The position numbers and the translations under genes are program-made. A stretch of 64,000 nt of DNA, from NCBI GenBank assembly GCA_964251675.1, contig CAXUKS010000002.1, positions 129,506 through 193,505 on the forward strand, given 5' to 3'. Within the stretch, counting starts at the first letter, position 1; every line of letters begins with the position of its first letter. Origin of the DNA: JANXMY01 sp964251675. GTDB taxonomy: Bacteria; Armatimonadota; Armatimonadia; Armatimonadales; Capsulimonadaceae. Shown here piece by piece: positions 49,295 through 56,854 of this stretch. The notes under the pieces are model-generated. The model was not told the origin of the DNA. It worked only from the letters and a program-made list of their open reading frames with translations, and did no database searches.

Positions 49295-49683
49295 GAGCGA
49301 TGTCGCGTGTAATCGGCTGCTATCTTAATCTCACTGTTGACGACGGCAGCGATAATCCTGCCCACCTCCTCTAAATCTGCGGCGTAGGCAAGCGCATGAT
49401 GCCACGGCTTGCCGAGCGGGCAACCAAGCATATATATTGCATTCACGGGCGCACCGAGGGGAACTGATGGGCTAATCCACAGTGTCCAGCTACGATCCGT
49501 TGATGTGAGAACCAAGTTCTCGTGAGAATAACTCGCTTCCACTGGTGGGAAAACTACTTCATCTTCGAGGTAAACCACCAAGTCAAACATCCGCTTGATT
49601 TTGGAATGCCAATCCACAGGCCAGTTTGCCGGGTTATACTCTTCGCGGGGCGACTTGTCGTGTTGTTGGGGTTCAAGTTTCAT
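49291..49683 (-). CDS. Unknown small protein coupled to the methyltransferase
   Basis: 130 residues from the ATG at 49683. No strong ribosome site is visible; in-frame codons upstream run into a repeat. Features include YNPANWPVDWHSKIKRMFDLVVYLEDEVVFPP and several Trp. I do not recognise the family. It ends in a four-base ATGA overlap with the methyltransferase start, so it is probably its partner (inference; a restriction or modification accessory role is possible). Confidence 0.6.
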   Translation of the reverse strand: MKLEPQQHDKSPREEYNPANWPVDWHSKIKRMFDLVVYLEDEVVFPPVEASYSHENLVLTSTDRSWTLWISPSVPLGAPVNAIYMLGCPLGKPWHHALAYAADLEEVGRIIAAVVNSEIKIAADYTRHRS

Positions 49684-49734
49684 GGTTGAAAACAACGAGG
49701 GGGGCAGGGACAAGGCGCTGCCCCTGCGCTTCAC

Positions 49735-49815
49735 GTCCTAATCCTTTAGGAAGGACCCTGCGAAGCAAGGAAGGTAGGTTTCTGGCTCCCCCATTATTGG
49801 GGGCTGGGGGGTCGT
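49735..49815 (+). repeat. Dispersed repeat family A, copy 2
   Basis: TCCTTTAGGAAGGACCCTGC, GAAGCAAGGAAGGTAGG, then CCCCC-ATTATT-GGGGG hairpin. Same unit as at 33962 (inverted) and 56674. The remaining gap to 49865 holds a GGCGTCC/GGACGCC-like hairpin and no gene. Confidence 0.8.
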
Positions 49816-49865
49816 CTCCTTCGTCCAAAGGACGCCCTTCCAGACAGGGCGTTTACCGCCCCGGC

Positions 49866-50552
49866 TTACTCCGACAGCGTCTCCCGCCCCGCCGGGGGCT
49901 GAAAGGCGAGGTGACGGAAGGCGGGCCAGTCTTCTAAATCCTGCGCGTAGTCGTCGGGGTCGTCCTCAAAGAAGTAGTCGTAACCAGTAAACAGATGCTC
50001 AAACGGCAGGCCGACCGCCAACGCGACGGCGTCCAATGGCCCACCCGCGAACTGCCCGGCGTTGGTGTGAGCGTCGGTCAGCGCAGCGGCGAATTGGGAC
50101 GGCGGCACTTGCAGAATGGGGGCCAGCGCATCAGGCTGGCCGACATACAGCGCGGCCTCTTCGGGCGTGTCGGCGACTTCTCCGGGCGCATCGGCAAAGC
50201 GGTCCCGGACTTCGCCGCGCTCATAATAGGTGTAGCCCCAGTGGATGTCGTCGGCCACCCAGATTTCCAATGCGGGCGTGCCGAGCGTCTTGGACAGATG
50301 CTTTGCCAGCAGGCCGCTGTCCTGCCAGTCGTCGACATAAACCGTCACCCAGCCCGCGCCTGCGTTGCCGCTGACCAGGACTCCGTACCACGTCTCGCCG
50401 TCCGGCAGCGCGTCTTCGTCTTCGGTGACAAGCGCGGCAGGCTGCTCGCCGAGGGGCGCGAAGCCTGCGGCGGTGAACAGGTCGGTGACGGCCCCGCGCA
50501 CGGCGGCGGGGTCGGCGTCTTGGAGGCTGACGTTGATGTAGTATCCACCCAT
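49866..50552 (-). CDS. Unknown acidic protein, 228 aa
   Basis: Starts MGGYYINVSLQDADP; soluble and acidic, with EDDPDDYAQDLEDW near the end. No signal peptide or transmembrane helix, no known catalytic motif. The N-terminal half (VRGAVTDLFTAAGFAPLGE, ETWYGVLVSGNAGAGWVTVYVDDWQDSG) looks like an alpha/beta domain of cytosolic immunity- or SMI1-like proteins, but this is weak. Flanked by dispersed repeats on both sides. Real by length and codon pattern; function unknown. Confidence 0.6.
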   Translation of the reverse strand: MGGYYINVSLQDADPAAVRGAVTDLFTAAGFAPLGEQPAALVTEDEDALPDGETWYGVLVSGNAGAGWVTVYVDDWQDSGLLAKHLSKTLGTPALEIWVADDIHWGYTYYERGEVRDRFADAPGEVADTPEEAALYVGQPDALAPILQVPPSQFAAALTDAHTNAGQFAGGPLDAVALAVGLPFEHLFTGYDYFFEDDPDDYAQDLEDWPAFRHLAFQPPAGRETLSE

Positions 50553-50575
50553 AGAGCGATGATACCCGAAGCAAA

Positions 50576-50700
50576 CACGGGGCTGAACCCCCGTGCTTTA
50601 AAAGAGCAAGCCCCCGCCTTCGCGGGCGAAGATATTAAGAGAATCTTATGCCCGCGCAGGCTGGGAATTGCCCTTCAAAGCATGGGGGTTTAGCCCCGTG
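50576..50700. repeat. Dispersed hairpin-rich repeat, family B-like, copy 4
   Basis: Terminal inverted repeats CACGGGGCTGAACCCCCGTG (from 50576) and CATGGGGGTTTAGCCCCGTG (to 50700), with a CCCGC-CTTC-GCGGG hairpin inside. The hairpin architecture matches family B but the sequence differs. Fills the 50553-50715 gap. Confidence 0.7.
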
Positions 50701-50715
50701 TCCCTCCCTCTTCCC

Positions 50716-52221
50716 TCACCCCCGCAGCCCCTTCGGGGTCACCGCCCGGTCCAGCAGATCAAACCCGTACTGCACCAGCAGGGCCAGCACCGACGCCGGA
50801 ATCGCCCCGGCCAGCAGCAGCAGGTTATCATTGTTCTCTAAACCCTGCGTAATCCGGTTGCCGTAGCCGCCCGCGCCGATAAACGCCGCAATCGTGGCTG
50901 TGCCGACATTGATCACAGCGGCAGTCTTGATGCCCGCAAAGATCGCCCGCGACGCCAGCGGCAGCTCCACCAGACGCAGACGGGCCCCCGGCGGCAGGCC
51001 CAGTGCCGAGGCCGATTCGCGCAGCGACGGCGCAATATCGGTCAGCCCCGTGTATGTGTTGCGGACAATCGGCAGCAGCGAGTACAGAAAGAGGGCCGCG
51101 ATGGCCGGAACCGGGCCAATCTGATGCAGCAGGGCAATCAGAAACGCCAGCAGGGCCAGCGAGGGGATGGTCTGGATTAGCCCCGTCAGCACCAGCACCG
51201 GCTGCGCCGCCGCCTGCGACCGGGCCGCCCAGATGCCCAGCGGAATGCCGACCAGGATGCTGAGAGCCAGCGAGGCGAAGACCAGAAACAAATGCTGCCG
51301 CGTTTCCGGCCAGAAGTCTTTAGCGGTCAGCGCCGACCACAGCGTTTCCCGCGTCGGCTTGACGGTGCTGCCGGACAGGTACGCCGCCGCGACATTCTCC
51401 GGCGTCCCGCCGCCGATTTCCACGCCGCCGTTCAGCGCGATCATCTGCGTGTCTGTGATTTTGCCTGACAGCGTCTCCCACTTGGCCCACGTTCGCGGCA
51501 GGCGCGTCGGCAGGTCGCGCCGGTACAGCAGCACGGCATCATAGAGGGGAAAATAGTGCCGGTCATCCACCAAAACGCGCAGGCGGTACTTGGGGATCTT
51601 CGAATCCGTGGTGTAAATGTCCGTGACATCAATCTGCTTGCCCGCGATCGCCTGATAGGCCAGCCCGTGATCCAGGCCCTGCGGGGACTCAAACGGCAGA
51701 CCATACGCCGCTTTGACCCCCGGCCAGCCGTCAGCGCGTTTCAGGAACTCCTGCGACAAGCCCAGTTTCAGGTCCGGGTGCTTCGCCAGATCGGACAGCG
51801 TCCGGATGCCCAGCGTCTGCGCCTGATCGTCGCGCATCGCCAGCGCATAGCCGTCATTAAAGCCTAGCGGCAGCCCCACGGCCAGCCCGAGCGGGGCCAG
51901 TTTGGCGTTCATCGCAGGCAGCGTCAGCGGCGCTTTGCTTTTCAATAACTCCTGCGAGATGGTCCCCGTGTACTCCGGGTAGACATCGATGCTGCCGCCT
52001 TTCAGCGCGGCAAACACAATCCCCGTGTTCCCCAGCCCCGCTTTATGCGCCGCTTTGGCTTCGCCCACCTCCTTCGCCATCTGTGTCAGTATCTCGCCCA
52101 GAATGCGCGACTCCGCAAACCGTTTGGAGCCAATTGTCATGCTTTTGGTTGGTGTTTGAGCCTGCGCGGGCAGGCAGGCGAGGAGGCAGAGGAACGAGGG
52201 AACAAGGAGGGAGGTCTTCAT
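50716..52221 (-). CDS. Osmoprotectant-type ABC transporter, fused binding protein-permease
   Basis: 501 residues. N-terminal signal peptide, then an OpuAC/ProX-like substrate-binding domain (about 25-285; MTIGSKRFAESRILGEIL, DVYPEYTGTISQELL) and a C-terminal permease (about 300-495) with helices and the EAA-like loop TDIAPSLRESASALGLPPGARLRLVELPLA. This is the glycine betaine/choline/proline (OpuC-like) family in one chain. The start overlaps the ATPase stop (ATGA). Confidence 0.9.
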   Translation of the reverse strand: MKTSLLVPSFLCLLACLPAQAQTPTKSMTIGSKRFAESRILGEILTQMAKEVGEAKAAHKAGLGNTGIVFAALKGGSIDVYPEYTGTISQELLKSKAPLTLPAMNAKLAPLGLAVGLPLGFNDGYALAMRDDQAQTLGIRTLSDLAKHPDLKLGLSQEFLKRADGWPGVKAAYGLPFESPQGLDHGLAYQAIAGKQIDVTDIYTTDSKIPKYRLRVLVDDRHYFPLYDAVLLYRRDLPTRLPRTWAKWETLSGKITDTQMIALNGGVEIGGGTPENVAAAYLSGSTVKPTRETLWSALTAKDFWPETRQHLFLVFASLALSILVGIPLGIWAARSQAAAQPVLVLTGLIQTIPSLALLAFLIALLHQIGPVPAIAALFLYSLLPIVRNTYTGLTDIAPSLRESASALGLPPGARLRLVELPLASRAIFAGIKTAAVINVGTATIAAFIGAGGYGNRITQGLENNDNLLLLAGAIPASVLALLVQYGFDLLDRAVTPKGLRG

Positions 52222-52973
52222 ACTCCCTCCCTATCTATGAACGCGGGCAGCGGCGAACGCTGGGCGCGGATAAAGTCCGTCACATACGGCTCACTCGGGC
52301 GATGCAGGAGATCGTCCAGCGTGCCCGCCTGCACCACTGCGCCGCCGCGCATCAGCACAATCGTATCGGCCAGATACGCCGCCTCGCCCATGTCGTGCGT
52401 CACCAGCACCACCGTTTTGCCCAGACGTCCGAAAATCTCTTTGAGCTGCTGCTGCAATTCACTCCGCGTGATGGGGTCCAGTGCCCCCAGCGGCTCGTCG
52501 AGAAGCAGCAGCGGCGGGTCCAGCATCAGCGCCCGCATGAGGCCCACTCGCTGCCGCTGGCCCCCGGACAGGCCCGACGGATACCGAGACAGCGACTCCA
52601 CGGGAAGCTGCACCAGCCCGGCCAGCTCATCCATGCGGCTCTGGATCTCACCGCCTGGCTTGCCCAGAAACCGGGCCAGCAGGGACACATTGCCCTCGGC
52701 GGTGAGATGGGGAAACAGGCCGCCGTCCTGAATGACATAGCCGATCTCGTGCCGCTTAGCCTGGGCATTCTGCGGCGTCAGCGGCGTGCCCTCCAGCATC
52801 ACCTGGCCCGCGTCCGGTGTAATCAAGCCGACAAGCAGCCGCAGCAAGGTAGACTTGCCGCAGCCGCTTGGCCCAATCAGTGCCGTCGTCTTGCCCGGCG
52901 CGAGAGTCAGCGTCGTCGGAGCCAGTGCGGTGCGCCCGGCGTAGCTTTTGGAAACATTTTGCAGTGTAATCAT
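52218..52973 (-). CDS. Osmoprotectant-type ABC transporter ATPase
   Basis: 251 residues from the ATG at 52973. Walker A GPSGCGKST, Q-loop YVIQDGGLFPHLT, signature LSGGQRQRVGL, Walker B LLLLDEPLGALD, H-loop VTHDMGEA. The sequence fits ProV/OpuCA-like ATPases; no CBS domain is present at the C-terminus. Forms a two-gene operon with the fused binding protein-permease. A TATACT lies directly before the ATG on the minus strand, so its start could be leaderless. Confidence 0.92.
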   Translation of the reverse strand: MITLQNVSKSYAGRTALAPTTLTLAPGKTTALIGPSGCGKSTLLRLLVGLITPDAGQVMLEGTPLTPQNAQAKRHEIGYVIQDGGLFPHLTAEGNVSLLARFLGKPGGEIQSRMDELAGLVQLPVESLSRYPSGLSGGQRQRVGLMRALMLDPPLLLLDEPLGALDPITRSELQQQLKEIFGRLGKTVVLVTHDMGEAAYLADTIVLMRGGAVVQAGTLDDLLHRPSEPYVTDFIRAQRSPLPAFIDREGV

Positions 52974-53155
52974 AAGTATAACGATGAGGGCGAGGCTGAC
53001 AGGAACATCTGCTGGCACTTTTCCGCACAAAAGGGTGTTCTAGGGCGTGTACGTACCGCAATGACGCGACTTTCCGCAAGGCTGCCTGAACAATGAGTAT
53101 GACTGTGTCTTGTCATACGAAGGAGCATGACAGATTAGAAAAGAGATCACGGGTT

Positions 53156-53887
53156 ATGGCGCGGTTCCAAGATAAAGTCTGCCTGGTCACAGGCGGCGGG
53201 TCGGGCATCGGACGGGCCACTTGCCTGCGTCTGGCTTACGAAGGCGGCCGGGTGCTGGTCATTGACCGGCAGGATTCGGGCGAAGGCACGGTATCTCGCA
53301 TCTGCGAATCGGGTGGCACAGCATATTTTTTTCGGGCCGACGTTTCTCAATCGGACCGGGTTCAGGCCGCCATTCAGGCCGCCGTAGCCCGGTGGGGCCA
53401 TATTGATGTCGTGGTCAACAACGCGGCGACGATGACCTTTGACCCGCTGCTGGAACTCGCCGATGACGAATGGGAGCGCGTCATGGGCGTCAACCTGCGC
53501 TCGGTCTTTTTGTTCTGCAAGTACGCCGTCCCGCACATGCCCGGCGGCAGCGCGATTGTCAATGTCAGCTCGGTCCACGCCCACGCCACCACCAAAGGCG
53601 TCGTGCCCTATGCCGCCTCCAAAGGGGCTGTCGAGTCCTTCACACGCGGCTTCAGCGAAGAAATGGTCGAGCGGCGCATCCGTATCAACTGCGTCGCCCC
53701 CGGCGCGATTGACACGCCCATGCTGTGGGAGAACCCCAACGTCCAGAGCGGCGTGGAAGTCATCGACGGCGCGGTCGGCTGGCCCGATGACATTGCCTCC
53801 GCCATCGCCTTTTTAGCCTCCGACGACTCCCGCTTTATCACCGGAACCACCCTCATCGCCGACGGCGGGCGGCTCGACAGCCTGTAA
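53156..53887 (+). CDS. Short-chain dehydrogenase/reductase
   Basis: 243 residues from the ATG at 53156; an upstream in-frame ATG at 53093 would add 21 residues without homology-like features. Rossmann site VTGGGSGIGRATC (12-24), NNAAT, and catalytic YAASK. C-terminal IAFLASDDSRFITGTTLIADGG is the usual SDR end. Substrate unknown. Its last 86 bases recur beyond the DUF1016 gene, and its 3' end overlaps the antisense DUF1016 gene by 75 bases. Confidence 0.9.
   Translation: MARFQDKVCLVTGGGSGIGRATCLRLAYEGGRVLVIDRQDSGEGTVSRICESGGTAYFFRADVSQSDRVQAAIQAAVARWGHIDVVVNNAATMTFDPLLELADDEWERVMGVNLRSVFLFCKYAVPHMPGGSAIVNVSSVHAHATTKGVVPYAASKGAVESFTRGFSEEMVERRIRINCVAPGAIDTPMLWENPNVQSGVEVIDGAVGWPDDIASAIAFLASDDSRFITGTTLIADGGRLDSL
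53802..53887 (+). repeat. 86-bp direct repeat, left copy (SDR 3' end)
   Basis: Identical in length to 55021-55106 and differing at only 4 of 86 positions. It covers the last 28 codons and stop of the SDR gene. Confidence 0.95.
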
Positions 53888-54982
53888 CGCCGTCTGTGCG
53901 GGAGCCTGCCGCATCTCGCGCCGGAGTTCTTCGGCCAGTTCCTGTTCGCTCGGCAGGTGCAACTGATAGCGGCTGGCAAAAATCTGGGCGTTTGCCTCGC
54001 CCAGCGTGTAGCGCACCACCGCCTCGTTCTTGTCGGCGCACAAAATTAGGCCAATCGTGGCATTGTCGCCTTCGGTGCGGCGCTCGGCATCGTAATAATT
54101 GACATAAAACTGCATTTGCCCCAGGTCGCCGTGCGTCAGCTTACTTGTCTTCAGGTCAATCAGCACATAGCATTTGAGTACCGTGTGATAAAACACGAGG
54201 TCCACATAAAAATGGTCGCCATCCAGTGTCAGCCGCTGCTGCCGGGCGACAAACGCAAAGCCTTTGCCGAGTTCCAGCAGGAATGTCTGCAAGTGGCCGA
54301 GCAGGCTTTCTTCCAGCGTGGACTCTACCAGCCGGGGCGATTCGGGCAGGCCAAGAAATTCCAGCACGACCGGGTCTTTGATCACATCCAGCGGCGACTG
54401 TATCTCCTGCCCTTCGGTCGCCAGCGCCATCAGCCCTAATTTATCGCGGCTCAGAGCCAGCCGCTCAAACAGCAGGCTGCTGATCTGCCGCTCCATCTCA
54501 CGAACCGACCACTGGTTCTTGTCGGTCTCGATTTCATAGAACGACCGGGCGTGTGGCGACTCTATCCGCGTAAGGAGCCGGTAGTGACTCCAAGAGAGGT
54601 CTGGGTTTAGCTGGCCCGGTGTTTTGAATTCGTCACACACTGTGTGACGAATTTGTTCGCCTTCTAAAAGTGCCGGATAAGCTAGATAAAATTGACGCAT
54701 ATATTTGAGGTTTGTCGTCGTAAACCCCTTGCCAAAAGTGGACTGCAAACGGGCCGAAATCTGTCCAAGAATGTCCTCCCCATAGGCGGCCCGTGTCTGC
54801 CCGGCCTGTTCTTCTTCGACAATTTCGCGCCCGACGAGCCAGTAGGCGCGAACCATCTGCGTGTTGACGGTTCGCGCAATGGTGGTGCGGGCATCCGCCA
54901 GAATGGCGTGAATGCGCTCGTACAGCGGCTCAATATCGACGGGCGCGGCGGGGCTAACTGCTGTGGTTGATTTACGTGTCAT
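53813..54982 (-). CDS. DUF1016/YhcG-like PD-(D/E)XK nuclease-domain protein
   Basis: 389 residues from the ATG at 54982 (GGGAGAGAC upstream). N-terminal helical DUF1016_N part (RIHAILADARTTIARTVNTQMVRAYWLVGREIVEEEQ ...), then the nuclease core (GDHFYVDLVFYHTVLKCYVLIDLKTSKLTHGDLGQMQFYVNYYD) with Asp and Asp-x-Lys. Such proteins are mobile and linked to restriction systems. The last ~24 residues (LQAVEPPAVGDEGGSGDKA...) are only the antisense reading of the SDR 3' end, so the original C-terminus has been lost. The gene carries an intragenic palindrome at 54627-54653. Confidence 0.88.
   Translation of the reverse strand: MTRKSTTAVSPAAPVDIEPLYERIHAILADARTTIARTVNTQMVRAYWLVGREIVEEEQAGQTRAAYGEDILGQISARLQSTFGKGFTTTNLKYMRQFYLAYPALLEGEQIRHTVCDEFKTPGQLNPDLSWSHYRLLTRIESPHARSFYEIETDKNQWSVREMERQISSLLFERLALSRDKLGLMALATEGQEIQSPLDVIKDPVVLEFLGLPESPRLVESTLEESLLGHLQTFLLELGKGFAFVARQQRLTLDGDHFYVDLVFYHTVLKCYVLIDLKTSKLTHGDLGQMQFYVNYYDAERRTEGDNATIGLILCADKNEAVVRYTLGEANAQIFASRYQLHLPSEQELAEELRREMRQAPAQTALQAVEPPAVGDEGGSGDKAGVVGG
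54627..54653. repeat. 27-bp palindrome inside the DUF1016 coding region
   Basis: AATTCGTCACACA - C - TGTGTGACGAATT, perfect. It encodes part of IRHTVCDEF in the DUF1016 frame. A near copy lies at 55119-55147, just outside the gene. Confidence 0.95.
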
Positions 54983-55020
54983 CTGTCTCTCCCTTAATCG
55001 GCGGGGGCCTGACGCCATCA

Positions 55021-55106
55021 CCATCGCCTTTTTAGCCTCCGACGATGCCCGCTTCATCACTGGAACCACCCTCATCGCCGACGGCGGGCGGCTCGACAGC
55101 CTGTAA
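55021..55106 (+). pseudogene. 86-bp direct repeat, right copy (orphan SDR 3' fragment)
   Basis: Encodes IAFLASDDARFITGTTLIADGG-type SDR C-terminus and stop, but no SDR body precedes it; the frame upstream is antisense to DUF1016 and not coding-like. It is either the remainder of a second SDR gene or the target copy left by insertion of the DUF1016 segment (53888-55020). Confidence 0.85.
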
Positions 55107-55118
55107 TTGCGCCAATCT

Positions 55119-55187
55119 GAATTCGTCACACACTGCGTGACGAATTCGCCAGACAGTATCTGGCGAATTCAACAGACGCCGTCTGTT
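55119..55187. repeat. Three consecutive palindromes
   Basis: 1) 55119-55147: GAATTCGTCACACA/TGCGTGACGAATTC, one mismatch. 2) 55142-55170: GAATTCGCCAGA, loop CAGTA, TCTGGCGAATTC, sharing GAATTC with the first. 3) 55171-55187: AACAGACG-C-CGTCTGTT. All lie directly behind the orphan SDR fragment. Confidence 0.9.
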
Positions 55188-55243
55188 AAATTTCACGGAT
55201 ACTTTTGACTGCTGTATAAATGCCTTATTGATGCCCTACCAAG

Positions 55244-55392
55244 CCATGCCATGAATGGCACGGCTAGTCGGCCAGCGGCTAGAAAGCACCGCTTCGCGGG
55301 GCTAAGGCAAAGACCAATCCAATTTGTTCCGAGTGCCGCGAAGCGGTACTTTTCGGCGTCCGCGCCGGGTAGCCGTGCCATTTATGGCATGG
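55244..55392. repeat. ~149-bp fold-back (MITE-like) element
   Basis: Outer arms 55244-55266 and 55370-55392 are inverted repeats matching at 22 of 23 bases (CCATGCCATGAATGGCACGG...); inner arms 55286-55302 and 55333-55349 are also inverted (ACCGCTTCGCGG). No coding capacity. Together with the palindromes it fills the 55107-55397 gap. Confidence 0.8.
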
Positions 55393-55397
55393 TTGCG

Positions 55398-55748
55398 TTA
55401 TGTGTCATCCGTGTCTCCTTTGATGGGCGGCGGCGGCCAGACATTGTCTGCCTGCTGTGCCTGTATGGCGGCGATCCGCTGGGCGCTTCTCTGATTGGCG
55501 GCTTCCTGCCAGCGGTGACCCCACTGGAAGCCAATAATTCCGAATACAAGGCCAAAGAGAAAGGCAAAAGGGATGAGCGGTAAAAGGCAATATATGCTGC
55601 CAGCGATAGGCCCGTAATCATGAAGCCAAATTCGTGCGCTATTGCTGTGGCCCCATAGAAGGTCATAAATGCCTTCCCACAACACAAGAATGTTGCCGAA
55701 GAGCGCTCCGAGGATCATTCCGAGCCATTTGCCATACCTGTAGCGCAT
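55398..55748 (-). CDS. Small membrane protein, unknown
   Basis: 116 residues with two hydrophobic segments (LGMILGALFGNILVLWEGI, about 9-28; PLIPFAFLFGLVFGIIGF, about 57-75) and a basic-then-proline cytoplasmic tail (NQRSAQRIAAIQAQQ, VWPPPPIKG). No known domain. It begins 6 bases after the pyrE stop, so it is probably transcribed with pyrE. Confidence 0.6.
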   Translation of the reverse strand: MRYRYGKWLGMILGALFGNILVLWEGIYDLLWGHSNSARIWLHDYGPIAGSIYCLLPLIPFAFLFGLVFGIIGFQWGHRWQEAANQRSAQRIAAIQAQQADNVWPPPPIKGDTDDT

Positions 55749-55754
55749 ATCCAG

Positions 55755-56351
55755 CTACTTTGCCTTGCCAATATTCTGCGTAGACCCGCGCTCGGTCAGT
55801 GGGATGGCGGCGAGCCAGTCGGGCAGGGCGTCGGGGGCGAACTTCTCGACGTTCAGCGACAGCAGGGCTTCCAGCGGGACGCCGAAGTCAATCGCGCCGC
55901 CGCTGCGGTCGGCCAGAACGCCGATGCCGACGAGGTTGCCGCTGTAGGCGTCTATCGCCTCCATCGTATCCCGAACGCTGCCGCCGGTGGTCAGAATGTC
56001 ATCCACGAGCAAGACGTTCTCGTTTTCCTTGATCTCAAAGCCCCGGCGCAGGACCCGGCCTTTGCCGTCGTCACCGCGCTCGGCGAAAATGCCGCGCACG
56101 CCCAGTTGTTTAGCGACCTCATACGCCAGCAGCACGCCGCCCGTGGTGGGGCCGACGACGACATTGACTTCGTCGCCTGCGAACCGCGCGGCGAGGTCTT
56201 TGCAGAGGGCCTCGACATACAGTGGATATTGCAGGACTTGAAATTTCTCTAAATACACGGCGCTGTGATAGCCGGAGGCCAGCAGAAAGTGGCCTTCCAA
56301 AAGAGCACCCGAATCTTTAAACATTTGCAGGACTTGGTCATTAGTAAGCAT
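55755..56351 (-). CDS. pyrE: Orotate phosphoribosyltransferase
   Basis: 198 residues. PRPP-binding motif VLLVDDILTTGGSV (about 112-125), flexible loop RGDDGKGRVLRRGF, and VVVGPTTGGVLLAYEVA, as in OPRTase. Converts orotate to OMP in pyrimidine synthesis. The 5' side carries repeat family B copy 3 instead of a clear promoter. Confidence 0.95.
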   Translation of the reverse strand: MLTNDQVLQMFKDSGALLEGHFLLASGYHSAVYLEKFQVLQYPLYVEALCKDLAARFAGDEVNVVVGPTTGGVLLAYEVAKQLGVRGIFAERGDDGKGRVLRRGFEIKENENVLLVDDILTTGGSVRDTMEAIDAYSGNLVGIGVLADRSGGAIDFGVPLEALLSLNVEKFAPDALPDWLAAIPLTERGSTQNIGKAK

Positions 56352-56441
56352 GAGGCGTCCATTCGGCGCGGGGGCCGTCGATTCCTGCCCGCGCTTTTAC
56401 TGACGTAGTAAGCGCCTTGTCTTGGAGCCACGCCCCAAGAG

Positions 56442-56622
56442 CCACGGATTGAAATCCCACGGATTGAAATACATGGCTGAGGGGCGCAGACGCCGAACGT
56501 CCCTCCGGGACGCCCACTTCGTGGGTCTTGAATCTTCTTGTGTCCCGCAGGGACATTCAGCCGCAGGCTCCCCAGCCACGGATTGAAATCCGTGGCTGCA
56601 ATCCGTGGCTGCAATCCGTGGC
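56442..56622. repeat. Dispersed hairpin-rich repeat family B, copy 3
   Basis: Contains CCACGGATTGAAATC twice at the left (56442-56470), then the same internal hairpins as copy 2 (CGTCCC/GGGACG, CCCAC/GTGGG, GTCCC/GGGAC), and CACGGATTGAAATCCGTGG with extra CTGCAATCCGTGG units at the right. Sits in the 56352-56854 gap. Confidence 0.85.
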
Positions 56623-56673
56623 CCCTCCTGCTGGAATGGAGGCAAGAACTCAATGACCCTGCTTGTCCAGCTC

Positions 56674-56750
56674 CTCATCCTTCCTCTTAGGAAGGACCCT
56701 GCGAAGCAAGGTGGTAGGTCTCCGGCTCCCCCATTATTAGGGATGGGGGC
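56674..56750 (+). repeat. Dispersed repeat family A, copy 3
   Basis: CTTAGGAAGGACCCTGCG, AAGCAAGGTGGTAGGT, then a CCCCC-ATTATTAGGGAT-GGGGG hairpin. Directly upstream of the mla promoter. The rest of the gap holds no gene. Confidence 0.8.
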
Positions 56751-56758
56751 GATTCGCC

Positions 56759-56788
56759 TTGACTTCGCGCCCCTTTTCGCAGTATACT
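56759..56788 (+). promoter_or_regulatory. sigma-70 promoter of the mla operon
   Basis: TTGACT (56759-56764), 18-base spacer, TATACT (56783-56788). Start near 56795, about 60 bases before the mlaE ATG. Confidence 0.65.
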
Positions 56789-56854
56789 GTGTCGGATTTC
56801 AGGCAGGCATCTGAAGCCTGTCAGCACTGCTCGAACACGTCTGCACTTACGTTT

